Part shown: positions 28,246 through 36,685 of the stretch, piece after piece
Layout: every line of letters begins with the position of its first letter
Position numbering within the stretch: position 1 is the first letter of the stretch
DNA from: Clostridiales bacterium
GTDB lineage: Bacteria; Bacillota; Clostridia; Oscillospirales; Acutalibacteraceae
DNA length: 64,000 bases
Direction of reading: 5' to 3'
Assembly: GCA_024684435.1 (NCBI GenBank)
Contig: JAIKWV010000005.1
Coordinates: 124,001 to 188,000, forward strand
Translations under genes and position numbers: made by a program
The notes under the pieces: model-generated
Seen by the model: the letters and a program-made list of their open reading frames with translations, nothing else
Told to the model about the DNA's origin: nothing
Database searches by the model: none

Positions 28246-28282
28246 ATTAACAGTACATGAAACAGTGTACTGTTAATTTTTT
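28246..28282 (+). terminator. terminator after SpoIID-like gene
   Basis: Twelve-bp perfect stem ATTAACAGTACA (28246-28257)/TGTACTGTTAAT (28266-28277), then six Ts. The T-run ends only seven bases before the next start codon. Confidence 0.85.
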
Positions 28283-28288
28283 GCGGAT

Positions 28289-29725
28289 GTGATGGAATTG
28301 AACGTGAAAAGCGATTTTACAGAGGATCATGATGAAAATATGCGCATTGTTACCGCCGGACTGGGGAGCGGAAAAAGCTTTGATCTGGTGGAACGCCATT
28401 TCAAAATATGCAAAAAATCTGCCGTGGTTTATTTCGTGGACGGTCTGACCAAGGGCGAAACAATAAACAAGCTGATAAGCGCTCTGCTGAACACGGACGG
28501 CGCCGAAATGAAAAAGAAAAAGGACGCCGCCGAGTTTACGGAAAGCTTTATAGCTTACGGTGAGACCCGTACGGCGTGTAGCGCGGAACCTTTTATAAGA
28601 TCCGTTCTGTCCGGCGTGACCGGTCTGCTGATAGAAGGATATCCGGAGGGAATATTGATAGACGCAAGGTCTTACTCCGCCCGTTCGGCAAATGAGCCGG
28701 AAAACGACAGAGTTCTCCGGGGCCCACATGAAGGTTTTGTGGAAACTCTGATCTTTAACACAGCTATGATAAGGCGGCGGATAAGGGATGCCGCTCTTAC
28801 CATGGAGCTCATACAGGTTGGGGAAAGATCAAAGACCGACGTTGTGATTTGTTACATGGCGGGGAGAGCAGACGGGGAGTCGGTAAACAGGATCAGAGAG
28901 AAAATAAAAGCTGTAAAGATAAACACCTTGTCAATGGGACACGAGAGCCTGCTGGAGTGTCTGGTGGAAAAACAGCGGTTCAATCCGTTTCCGAAGGTCA
29001 GATACACCGAGCGTCCCGACGCGGCTTCGGCAAGCATAGCGGAGGGACAGATACTGATACTTGTGGACAACTCTCCTGCGGCAATGATAATCCCCGGCGG
29101 CATTTTCGACTTTATGCAGGACACGAACGATTATTATTTTCCCACTGCCATTGGCACATACCTGAGAGTTATCAGGGTTGTTATCTCCACCCTGACCCTG
29201 CTTTTAAGCCCGGTGTGGTATCTGCTTATAGTGAACGAAACGCAACTGCCGAAATGGCTGGATTTTGTCAGGATAAAAGACCCCATAAACCTTCCGGTCA
29301 TAATTCAGCTGCTGATAATCGAGCTGGTCATAGGCGCTTTGAAAATGTCGTCGCTGAATACACCCACATCACTGGGAAACTCATTCAGCGTTGTGGCGGC
29401 TCTGCTTCTGGGAGAATTGGCGGTCACCGCGGAGATATTTGTGAGCGAGGCTGTCCTGTTCATGGCGTTTGTGGCGATAGCAAATTTCGCCCAGCCCAGT
29501 TTTGAATTGTCATATGCCCTCAAGCTGTCAAGGATAATGCTGCTGATTCTGACCGCTGCTTTTAATCTTTACGGCTTCATAGCCGGAATACTCATAATAC
29601 TGCTTACGATAGCTACCACAAAGACCGTATCGGGCAAAAATTATCTTTATCCCCTTATACCGTTTAACAAAAAGGCTCTCGCAAATCTCATTTTGCGAAA
29701 GCCCATAAGTAATGAAAGATGTTAA
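28289..29725 (+). CDS. GerA/SpoVAF-family spore germination protein
   Basis: 478 aa (GTG 28289; ATG 28292 is an equally possible start). The soluble N-terminal half contains RGPHEGFVETLIFN and RRRIR, a hallmark of GerAA/SpoVAF proteins, then DNSPAAMIIPG. Five or so membrane segments follow, with NETQLP, SLNTPTSLGN and ANFAQPSFELSYALKLSR; the ending KNYLYPLIPFNKK is close to SpoVAF. SpoVAF forms a channel-like complex with FigP that speeds germination in Bacillus. No GerAB/GerAC partner genes are next to it, which favours SpoVAF over a complete nutrient receptor. Its stop overlaps the convergent GH89 stop. Confidence 0.9.
   Translation: MMELNVKSDFTEDHDENMRIVTAGLGSGKSFDLVERHFKICKKSAVVYFVDGLTKGETINKLISALLNTDGAEMKKKKDAAEFTESFIAYGETRTACSAEPFIRSVLSGVTGLLIEGYPEGILIDARSYSARSANEPENDRVLRGPHEGFVETLIFNTAMIRRRIRDAALTMELIQVGERSKTDVVICYMAGRADGESVNRIREKIKAVKINTLSMGHESLLECLVEKQRFNPFPKVRYTERPDAASASIAEGQILILVDNSPAAMIIPGGIFDFMQDTNDYYFPTAIGTYLRVIRVVISTLTLLLSPVWYLLIVNETQLPKWLDFVRIKDPINLPVIIQLLIIELVIGALKMSSLNTPTSLGNSFSVVAALLLGELAVTAEIFVSEAVLFMAFVAIANFAQPSFELSYALKLSRIMLLILTAAFNLYGFIAGILIILLTIATTKTVSGKNYLYPLIPFNKKALANLILRKPISNERC
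29669..29703 (-). terminator. terminator for GH89 gene inside the spoVAF-like coding end
   Basis: GGCTcTCGCAAA (29674-29685)/TTTGCGAaAGCC (29692-29703) forms an 11 bp stem with one mismatch. Read on the minus strand it is followed by TTTTT, about 20 bases after the GH89 stop, so it fits a terminator for that gene while also encoding residues of the opposite-strand protein. Confidence 0.65.
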
Positions 29726-31854
29726 TTTTCCGGGAACAGCTCAAGGATATCGTTTTTGTACTTCCGTACAAGCTCTCTTGCCTCGTCTGCCGTGTCCGCC
29801 TCGTTGTCCTCAGATGGTCTGTAGTGCGCTATCCAGTAATTGTCCAGCTTTTCATAACGTTTATACACCTTGTTGCCCCTGTACTCGTTTCTGCCTGCTA
29901 TCTGCTTCCTGGTTACCAGATCTATGGGCTTTTTGTCCTTAAAGTGTGAGGCTAAAAGTTCATAAAACACACGCCATCTCTTAAGGTAGTATGTGCCCAC
30001 CATGTCGCCCCATTCCCGCCATGCGTAGTCGTAAAGCGTGTACTCGCCGATGGGTCCCCAAAGGGTGACCTGCATAAGCTGATTTATTTCAAAATTCATC
30101 TTGTCGGCGTCCAGCTTGGCGCAGTGGTCAGCCATGGACATTCTGTAGCTGAGAGTAAATATATCAACAGTTTTAAGCAGTTTATCCATATCCTCAAGAA
30201 GTGTTAAAAAGGCGTTGGAATACCGCTCGAATATGCGCACATCCTTTTCTCTGCAGCCTTTCAAACTCTGCTTGTAATACTCTTTGGCAAGGTTTGAAAG
30301 GATCTGCCTGACTATGTCGCACAGATCATATTTATATGCGTCATTATGTGCGTTTTCCGCACGCAAAAGATCCTCCGCCGCAGACAGCAAAGTCCTGTTG
30401 TTGTAAAATAGCTCTATCTCATCATAGGGGGCGGTGTGGGGCATCTCCGTGGAGGGACGGGCGCAGATAATGGAGCTTGTTTCCCTTCCGGGATTTTTGT
30501 CGGAATAACAGGAATCGTGCAGAGCCTTCACGGCGTTGAAAAGACATTCCTCATCGCTCCCGTATCTGCGGAGAGCGTAGTTCCTGAGCCACGCGTCCAC
30601 GTCGATCTTTTCACCGCGGGTCATGGTATCAAGCACAAGATCATAATAGAGAGGATTCTGATCAAGGGATTCCGTGAACAGTCCCACGCCCTCGGCGTTG
30701 GGATATTTTTTGCTGATCTCGAGATAAGGATTTTCTGCCACGGCATTTATGTCGCCGAACAGCGCTGTCCTGCCGCCCCTGTTGTGAAGGGTGCCAACAA
30801 CGAAGGGAGCGCCGTTATATCCGTCGGTTTCTTTGTGACCGTTGCCGTCTGTGTCAAAAATCAGAAGATGCTCATGGGGGATCTTTTCAATAAAACTTTT
30901 GTGAGCTCCGGCGTGGTTTATTACAATTTTTGCTTCCGGGTCGTATTTCAAATATATTTCAAGGACTTCTTCCGAAAGCTTACCAAGTAAAGCCGAATAC
31001 TTTCCATCTGCGTCATCGTATTCATACATGGGATTTACGGCATAGTAATGGTTTTCGCCGAACAGTTCGCTTTGCTTTTTTATAAGCGCCTCATTCAGCT
31101 GCGCAAAGGCGGGACAGTCGGGGTCAAGCATGACCACGGGAGGGAAGCCGCACCAGGGCGGCATAAGGACGGCTTTTGCCCCTTTTATCAGACCCATGAG
31201 TTTTTTAGGAATACAGCCCCAAAAGCCCTGCACCACAGGCGTCATGCCAAGTTCCTTTTCCCGGTCTATGATTTTTTTTGCAAGTTCTCTGCGGTTCTTT
31301 ATGTACAGCGGATCAACAAGAGGAAAATAGTTGTGTATGTTTCCCGTTGCCTGCCAGCTCCAGAAGGCGGGGCCGGAAAGACAGTCCAGAGCGTAGGGCG
31401 CGCTTAAACCTATATCCCGCAGGGTGTGATACCATACGCACTCCGAGCCCACCACGGACAGGGGCATATTTATGCCGTTCATCGCCATAAAGTCGATCTC
31501 CCGTTCCCATTGCTCCCATGTCCACCAGCAGGTTGAGTAGCTCAACGCGGGATAGCTGAGATATGCCCGCTTGTCCTGAATAATAACATTTCTTATCTTT
31601 TCGGAGGGAAGGGGAAGCTTCTTGAATCGGATGTCGATTTTTGAATTGCCGCAGTGGGACAGGTTTACGTTGAAGTACAGCTTAAGATATCTGTAGTAGG
31701 CAGCCGCAAGGCTGATATTACAGTCGCCCCTGAGTACGAGCCGACCGTTTACCGCTTCAATTTCATATACGCTGTGACCGTTTTCTTTGCCGATATATTC
31801 AATATCTACAAGCTCTGAGAGCTGAGGCGTGTTCCTTTGAATCAAATCAAGCAT
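29722..31854 (-). CDS. alpha-N-acetylglucosaminidase, glycoside hydrolase family 89
   Basis: About 710 aa without a signal peptide, so probably cytoplasmic. The three NAGLU parts are visible: an N-terminal domain (to ~75), a central (alpha/beta)8-like barrel with YSTCWWTWEQWEREIDFMA, MNGINMPL, QGFWGCIPKKL and YAVNPMYEYD (acid/base-type Glu), a likely nucleophile in TESLDQNPLYYD, and an all-helical C-terminal domain ending HYRPSED. The enzyme removes terminal alpha-linked GlcNAc, as on mucin or heparan glycans. GGGAGG precedes GTG 31857/ATG 31854. Confidence 0.95.
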   Translation of the reverse strand: MLDLIQRNTPQLSELVDIEYIGKENGHSVYEIEAVNGRLVLRGDCNISLAAAYYRYLKLYFNVNLSHCGNSKIDIRFKKLPLPSEKIRNVIIQDKRAYLSYPALSYSTCWWTWEQWEREIDFMAMNGINMPLSVVGSECVWYHTLRDIGLSAPYALDCLSGPAFWSWQATGNIHNYFPLVDPLYIKNRRELAKKIIDREKELGMTPVVQGFWGCIPKKLMGLIKGAKAVLMPPWCGFPPVVMLDPDCPAFAQLNEALIKKQSELFGENHYYAVNPMYEYDDADGKYSALLGKLSEEVLEIYLKYDPEAKIVINHAGAHKSFIEKIPHEHLLIFDTDGNGHKETDGYNGAPFVVGTLHNRGGRTALFGDINAVAENPYLEISKKYPNAEGVGLFTESLDQNPLYYDLVLDTMTRGEKIDVDAWLRNYALRRYGSDEECLFNAVKALHDSCYSDKNPGRETSSIICARPSTEMPHTAPYDEIELFYNNRTLLSAAEDLLRAENAHNDAYKYDLCDIVRQILSNLAKEYYKQSLKGCREKDVRIFERYSNAFLTLLEDMDKLLKTVDIFTLSYRMSMADHCAKLDADKMNFEINQLMQVTLWGPIGEYTLYDYAWREWGDMVGTYYLKRWRVFYELLASHFKDKKPIDLVTRKQIAGRNEYRGNKVYKRYEKLDNYWIAHYRPSEDNEADTADEARELVRKYKNDILELFPEN

Positions 31855-31883
31855 CACTTATCATGTCCTCCCGCTGTTTTCGG

Positions 31884-31912
31884 ATAATGATATCATACCA
31901 AAAAAATGTCAA
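31884..31912 (-). promoter_or_regulatory. promoter of GH89 gene (TTGACA-N17-CATTAT)
   Basis: On the minus strand, TTGACA (31907-31912) and CATTAT (31884-31889) 17 bp apart, 27 bp before the start region. Confidence 0.6.
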
Positions 31913-32027
31913 ATGCTCAACCTTTTTCTTGAATGACCGCATATCCCGGGCAGATTTTGCCAATCATTATACCGTTGATTTTACGAACGCTCATATTAAA
32001 CTTATATTAAGAAATAAATATTTAAAC

Positions 32028-32056
32028 TTGACATATTGGTGCAAAGGTAGTAAAAT
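32028..32056 (+). promoter_or_regulatory. promoter of RNase J gene (TTGACA-N17-TAAAAT)
   Basis: -35 TTGACA (32028-32033), 17 bp, -10 TAAAAT (32051-32056). It predicts a leader of about 140 nt. Confidence 0.75.
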
Positions 32057-32159
32057 GTGAAATGGTATTATTTGTAAAATTGGTTCATATTTATGTTTAG
32101 GCTGTTATTTACATATAGAAAATTCATTACACCAAGCAAAGAAAGGAAATAACCAAAAG

Positions 32160-32184
32160 CGTTTTCGGGACAATGCCGAAAACG
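32160..32184 (+). promoter_or_regulatory. leader hairpin before RNase J
   Basis: Perfect 9 bp stem CGTTTTCGG (32160-32168)/CCGAAAACG (32176-32184) with a 7 nt loop, ending 18 nt before the ATG and just ahead of the GGTAGGA ribosome binding site. No T-run follows, so it is not a simple terminator. Confidence 0.6.
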
Positions 32185-32202
32185 GATAACCGGTAGGATT
32201 TT

Positions 32203-34164
32203 ATGCAAAAGAACAAAGATTTGACTGAAAACAAAGCCCAGGCAAAATCAGGCCGCAGTTTTTCAGGCGGTTTTCACAACAAAAAGAAAAACAGACCCGG
32301 CGCCAGACAGGTTGAAAATACGCCCCTGCAAAAGTCAGCCCCGGGCAAAAAGACGTCTGTCGGGCAAAAACAGTCAGCCGCAAAGGCGCCGGCTAATACA
32401 AAGCCGGCTAACACCAAAAAGAACAGCGCAAAAGGCAGCGCCAAAAACAGCGCGAAAAAGAAGGAAGCTTCCCATGGCAGGACAGGGGGAAGAAAATCGG
32501 CAAACAAGTCTTCGGTAAAAATAGCTTTTATCGGCGGTCTCAATGAGATAGGAAAAAACATGACCGTTTACGAGTGCGAAGACGAAATGATAATAGTGGA
32601 CTGCGGTCTGGCGTTCCCCGACCCGGATATGTTCGGCGTGGATCTTGTTATCCCGGATTTTTCATATATAGAACGAAATGCGGACAAGATCAAAGGCATT
32701 TTCATAACCCACGGGCATGAGGATCACATAGGCGGTCTGCCTTATCTGCTCAAAACCGTCAATGTTCCCGTTTATTCCACAAAGCTGACGATAGGACTTA
32801 TCAGCAGTAAGCTCAAAGAGGAAAAGCTTCTTAACAAAGCCGGGCTCAATGTCGTGTCTCCGGGGGACAAAGTCAAGGTGGGGGGCTTTGAGGTGGAGTG
32901 CATCCACGTCAACCACTCTATACCGGACGCTCTTGCCTTTGCCATACGCTGTAAAGCGGGTACTGTTTTCCAGACAGGGGACTTCAAGATCGACACCACC
33001 CCCATCGACGGCGGAATGATCGACCTTGCAAGGATATCTCAGATAGGCTCCGAGGGAGTCCTCTGTATGCTTTCGGATTCCACCAACGCGGAGAAAAAAG
33101 GATTTTCGGACAGTGAGCGCAAGGTGGGAGAATCCCTTGAAATTCTTTTCCGTAAGGCGGGCAACAGAAGGATACTTGTGGCGACCTTTGCGTCAAATAT
33201 CCACAGGATCCAGCAGATAATCAATGTGGCGCACAAGCTCAAACGCAAGGTGGCGCTTTCCGGCAGAAGTCTTGAAAACGTTGTCGCCATAAGTGCGGAG
33301 CTGGGCTATATCAATATCCCCGAGGGTATACTTATCGGCATCGACAGCATCAAAAAGTATACGCCGGATCAGCTTGTTATCATTACCACCGGCAGTCAGG
33401 GCGAGCCCATGTCCGCCCTTACCCGTATGGCAATGTCGGATCACCGTGTGGTGGCGATCTGCCCGAACGACTATGTTATAATCTCCGCCACGCCTATTCC
33501 CGGCAACGAGAAGACCGTGGGCAGAGTAATAAATGAGCTCCTGAAGCTGGGCGCCGAGGTAGTGTACGAAAAAATGTACGACATCCACGTTTCCGGACAC
33601 GCCTGTCAGGAGGAGCTTAAGATAATGATGGGCATTTTGAAGCCCAAATATTTCATCCCCGTTCACGGTGAGCAGAAGCATATGCGCAGGCACGCCGCTC
33701 TTGCTGAAAGCGTTGGAATAAGCAGCAAAAACATCTTTGTTGCGGACAACGGAACCGCTATTGAAGTATCGGAAAGCGGCATCAGGGAGTTGTCTCCCGT
33801 CCCCGCGGGCAGGATATTTGTTGACGGTTACGGCGTGGGAGATATCGGCAACGCGGTTCTGCGGGACAGAAAGCATCTTTCACAGGACGGACTTATCGTT
33901 GTGTCCGTTTCAATTGATACAAAAATGGGTCTGCTTGTCGCGGGCCCCGAGATCGTTTCAAAGGGATTCGTTTACGAAAAGGATGCGGAAGATCTCTTCG
34001 CAGAAGCTCGGGAAAGGGTGGAGGACGCCCTTCAAAAGTGCATGAGAAAGAGTCGCGTGGATATTCCCGCGATCAAATCGAGGATCAAGGATGAAGTCTC
34101 AAAGCTTATGTATGAGCGTACAAAGAGAAGCCCCATAGTCCTTCCCATTGTTCTTGAAGAATAA
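32203..34164 (+). CDS. rnj: ribonuclease J with basic N-terminal extension
   Basis: 653 aa. Residues ~1-105 are a Lys/Ala/Ser/Asn-rich, low-complexity tail with short repeats such as KNSAKGSAKNSAKKK. The rest is a typical RNase J: GGLNEIGKNM, the metallo-beta-lactamase motif HGHEDHIGG, the beta-CASP region with SDSTNAEKKGFSDSE, and VHGEQKHMRRHA, then the C-terminal domain. RNase J matures and degrades RNA by 5'-3' exonuclease and endonuclease action. The typical ~555 aa core is intact, so the tail is an addition, perhaps for RNA or ribosome contact. It is 40 bp or so ahead of gdpP. Confidence 0.96.
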   Translation: MQKNKDLTENKAQAKSGRSFSGGFHNKKKNRPGARQVENTPLQKSAPGKKTSVGQKQSAAKAPANTKPANTKKNSAKGSAKNSAKKKEASHGRTGGRKSANKSSVKIAFIGGLNEIGKNMTVYECEDEMIIVDCGLAFPDPDMFGVDLVIPDFSYIERNADKIKGIFITHGHEDHIGGLPYLLKTVNVPVYSTKLTIGLISSKLKEEKLLNKAGLNVVSPGDKVKVGGFEVECIHVNHSIPDALAFAIRCKAGTVFQTGDFKIDTTPIDGGMIDLARISQIGSEGVLCMLSDSTNAEKKGFSDSERKVGESLEILFRKAGNRRILVATFASNIHRIQQIINVAHKLKRKVALSGRSLENVVAISAELGYINIPEGILIGIDSIKKYTPDQLVIITTGSQGEPMSALTRMAMSDHRVVAICPNDYVIISATPIPGNEKTVGRVINELLKLGAEVVYEKMYDIHVSGHACQEELKIMMGILKPKYFIPVHGEQKHMRRHAALAESVGISSKNIFVADNGTAIEVSESGIRELSPVPAGRIFVDGYGVGDIGNAVLRDRKHLSQDGLIVVSVSIDTKMGLLVAGPEIVSKGFVYEKDAEDLFAEARERVEDALQKCMRKSRVDIPAIKSRIKDEVSKLMYERTKRSPIVLPIVLEE

Positions 34165-34267
34165 GAAAATAGTTATTAAAATATTTCGGAAAGGCAGGTG
34201 TTGATTTACGGATCATGACAGGATAGTAAAGAGAAACGCATTCATTGCCGTTTCTTATATTGCGGCT

Positions 34268-36199
34268 GTGGTTTTCACGGTCATCACTGCCTTGCTTTCT
34301 AAAAAAATACTTGCCGCTGCGGAAGCTGCGTTTATTGCGGTATCTTTGATCGCTGTGTTAGTGTATAACCGTTTCAACCGTAAATTTGCGCAGAGCTTTT
34401 TCGCAGCCCTTGCCGAAAGCTACAGCTTCGGCGATGAAAATTCCTTTAAAAATTTTCCGCTGCCTATACTTGTGGTCGATCCCAATGTAAAGGTCAAATG
34501 GTTCAACAGACTTTTTTATGACAGCTTTTCCGAAAGCAGCGGTCTGCGCAAAAACAGCGCCATGGATATTTTGGGCGAAAACGGTATAAACGCCATAACG
34601 GATAAAGGCTGCGCGGACATAAGATTCGGAGAAAAGGCATATACGGTCTATTCAAATGAGATAGAATATAAAGAAAAACCGTACATGGTTATCTACTTCG
34701 TTGAAAACACGGAGTTGAAGGACACGGCAGTTGAATACAGAAATTCAAGACCGAACGTTATAATGATATCGCTTGACGGTCTTGACGAACTGCGCCAGAA
34801 ATTTAAGGAGAGCGAGTGCGCCGAGATACGCAGCGGTATTGAGGCGATAATAGAAAAGTGGAGCTCTCAATATCCCTGCATACTTCGCAAGGTCGACGGA
34901 GACCGTTACATAATAATATCCGAAAAACGCAGTCTTGACCAAATGATAAAGTCAAGATTTGACGTGCTGGACAACGTCCGCAAATACGCGTACAAAAGCT
35001 CCGACGCTCTCGGGCTGACCCTTTCCATAGGCGTAGGTCAGGGAGAGGATCTCACCGAGTGCGAGAACAACGCGAGGCAGTCACTCGATATGGCTCTTGG
35101 CCGCGGCGGCGATCAGGCGGCCGTCAGAAATAAAGATATGTCTTACGAGTTTTTCGGCGGTGTTTCAAAGGGCGTTGAAAAGAAGGCAAAGGTAAAGGTC
35201 AGGATCATAGCCTCCGCCGTTTCAGAGTTGATGGAAACAAGTGAAAAGATAATTATCATGGGACACAGGTTTTCGGACCTGGATTCCCTTGGCGCGGCTG
35301 TGGGACTTTGCGCAGTTGCAAGAGCCTTTGGGAAAGATGTTCGCATAGCGATAAACAGAAACAAGTCCCTTGCCGCTCCGCTAATTAACAGAATGAACGG
35401 GGAGGGTCTCAGCGATATCTTTATCGATCCTGAAGCAGCTGAGAGGCAGATAAACCAAAACACATTACTTGTGATCGTTGACACACATATAGCGGAGTTT
35501 CTTGAATATCCGTCTCTTTACAATGCCGCCGGCAAGGTCATAATCATTGACCATCACCGCAAGTCAGTCAATTTCATGAGCGACAAGGTGGTTATTTTCT
35601 ATCACGATCCCACTGCGTCTTCCGCCTCTGAGATGGTTACGGAGCTGCTTCAGTACACTACTGTTCCCACGGTAATAAACAAGCTTGAAGCGGATTCGCT
35701 GCTTTCCGGCATTATGCTTGACACCAGAAACTTTGTACTCCGCGCCGGGGTGAGGACCTTTGAGGCGGCGGCATATCTGCGCAACAAGGGCGCGGATACT
35801 GTGCGGGTAAAGCAGCTGTTTTCCACAGATATGGAAAGCCACAGGCTGAAAAACAGGACGGTTATGAATTCCGTTGCATTTTATAATTGCGCCATATCGG
35901 TGGCGGATTTCAAATCCGATAACATAAGAGTTATATGCGCTCAGGCGGCGGACGAAATGCTCAGCATAGAGGGTGTGGAAGCGTCGTTTGTAATATTCAA
36001 CAGCAACGGAGTAATAAATATTTCCGCAAGATCTCTGGGTGAGGTCAATGTTCAGCTTGTCATGGAAATGCTGGGCGGCGGCGGTCATCAGACCATGGCG
36101 GCGACACAGCTGGACGCCAACGAGTATTCAATAGAGACCGCCACAGTCAAACTCAGAGAGGCTATCGGCGAATATTATATGCAGCAGAATAAACAGTGA
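34268..36199 (+). CDS. gdpP: GdpP-type c-di-AMP phosphodiesterase (PAS-degenerate GGDEF-DHH/DHHA1)
   Basis: GTG 34268 is the first standard start, but it has no ribosome binding site and cuts the first membrane helix. The frame is open from 34205 and encodes a sensible N-terminus (DRIVKRNAFIAVSYIAA), with AAAGGCAGG placed upstream, so the real start is probably ACG 34208 or there is a one-base error. Domains: two membrane helices, a PAS-like region (~65-150), a degenerate GGDEF (~160-295), then DHH with GHRFSDLDSLGAA, VDTH and IIDHHRKS, and DHHA1 ending in GGGGHQTMAA. The enzyme lowers c-di-AMP. The gdpP-rplI-dnaB order is conserved in Firmicutes. Confidence 0.93.
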   Translation: MVFTVITALLSKKILAAAEAAFIAVSLIAVLVYNRFNRKFAQSFFAALAESYSFGDENSFKNFPLPILVVDPNVKVKWFNRLFYDSFSESSGLRKNSAMDILGENGINAITDKGCADIRFGEKAYTVYSNEIEYKEKPYMVIYFVENTELKDTAVEYRNSRPNVIMISLDGLDELRQKFKESECAEIRSGIEAIIEKWSSQYPCILRKVDGDRYIIISEKRSLDQMIKSRFDVLDNVRKYAYKSSDALGLTLSIGVGQGEDLTECENNARQSLDMALGRGGDQAAVRNKDMSYEFFGGVSKGVEKKAKVKVRIIASAVSELMETSEKIIIMGHRFSDLDSLGAAVGLCAVARAFGKDVRIAINRNKSLAAPLINRMNGEGLSDIFIDPEAAERQINQNTLLVIVDTHIAEFLEYPSLYNAAGKVIIIDHHRKSVNFMSDKVVIFYHDPTASSASEMVTELLQYTTVPTVINKLEADSLLSGIMLDTRNFVLRAGVRTFEAAAYLRNKGADTVRVKQLFSTDMESHRLKNRTVMNSVAFYNCAISVADFKSDNIRVICAQAADEMLSIEGVEASFVIFNSNGVINISARSLGEVNVQLVMEMLGGGGHQTMAATQLDANEYSIETATVKLREAIGEYYMQQNKQ

Positions 36200-36223
36200 C
36201 AGTATATAGAACGGAGTGTTATT

Positions 36224-36664
36224 ATGAAAGTCGTACTTAAGCAGGATGTCAAAAATTTAGGCAAAAAGGGCGAGCTTGTCAACACATCTGACGGATACGC
36301 CCGGAATTTCCTTTTCCCGAGGGGACTTGCCGTTGAGGCGAACGCCCAGGCTATGAATGAACTCAAGAACAGAGAGGAAGCCGAGAAGTACAGAATAGCC
36401 ACCGAAAGGGCAAACGCTCAGGCCGCCGCAGACAAAATGAACGGCAAGACCGTAAAGATGACCGCAAAGGCGGGTCAGAACGGCAGACTGTTCGGCTCGG
36501 TCACAGCCAAGGAGATCGCGGAGCAGATCAAAAAGGAATTCGACATTGATGTTGACAAACGCAAAATTGCGGTGGAGGACATCAAGTCCTTCGGTACATA
36601 CAGCGTTGAGGTCAAGCTGTATAATGGCATAACCGCCATGTTCTATGTAGCGGTAGGAGAATAA
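36224..36664 (+). CDS. rplI: 50S ribosomal protein L9
   Basis: 146 aa, full length. The N-terminal KVVLKQDVKNLGKKGE and the segment DGYARNFLFPRGLA are the L9 signature; a long central helix joins the two globular domains. L9 binds 23S rRNA near the L1 stalk and helps keep reading frame. It lies between gdpP and dnaB, with short gaps, in the usual Firmicutes order. Confidence 0.99.
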   Translation: MKVVLKQDVKNLGKKGELVNTSDGYARNFLFPRGLAVEANAQAMNELKNREEAEKYRIATERANAQAAADKMNGKTVKMTAKAGQNGRLFGSVTAKEIAEQIKKEFDIDVDKRKIAVEDIKSFGTYSVEVKLYNGITAMFYVAVGE

Positions 36665-36685
36665 TAAATAGAGATTGGAAAAGTT

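Larger units (their letters stand above)
31858..32202. other. 345 bp divergent intergenic region
   Basis: No coding sequence is supported here. It contains the GH89 promoter on the minus strand, the RNase J promoter at 32028-32056 and a ~140 nt RNase J leader with a 9 bp hairpin. Confidence 0.7.

Noticed and set aside
31863..32060. 65-codon open frame in the GH89-RNase J gap
   Set aside because: It covers both promoters, has no ribosome binding site and an unusual residue mix.
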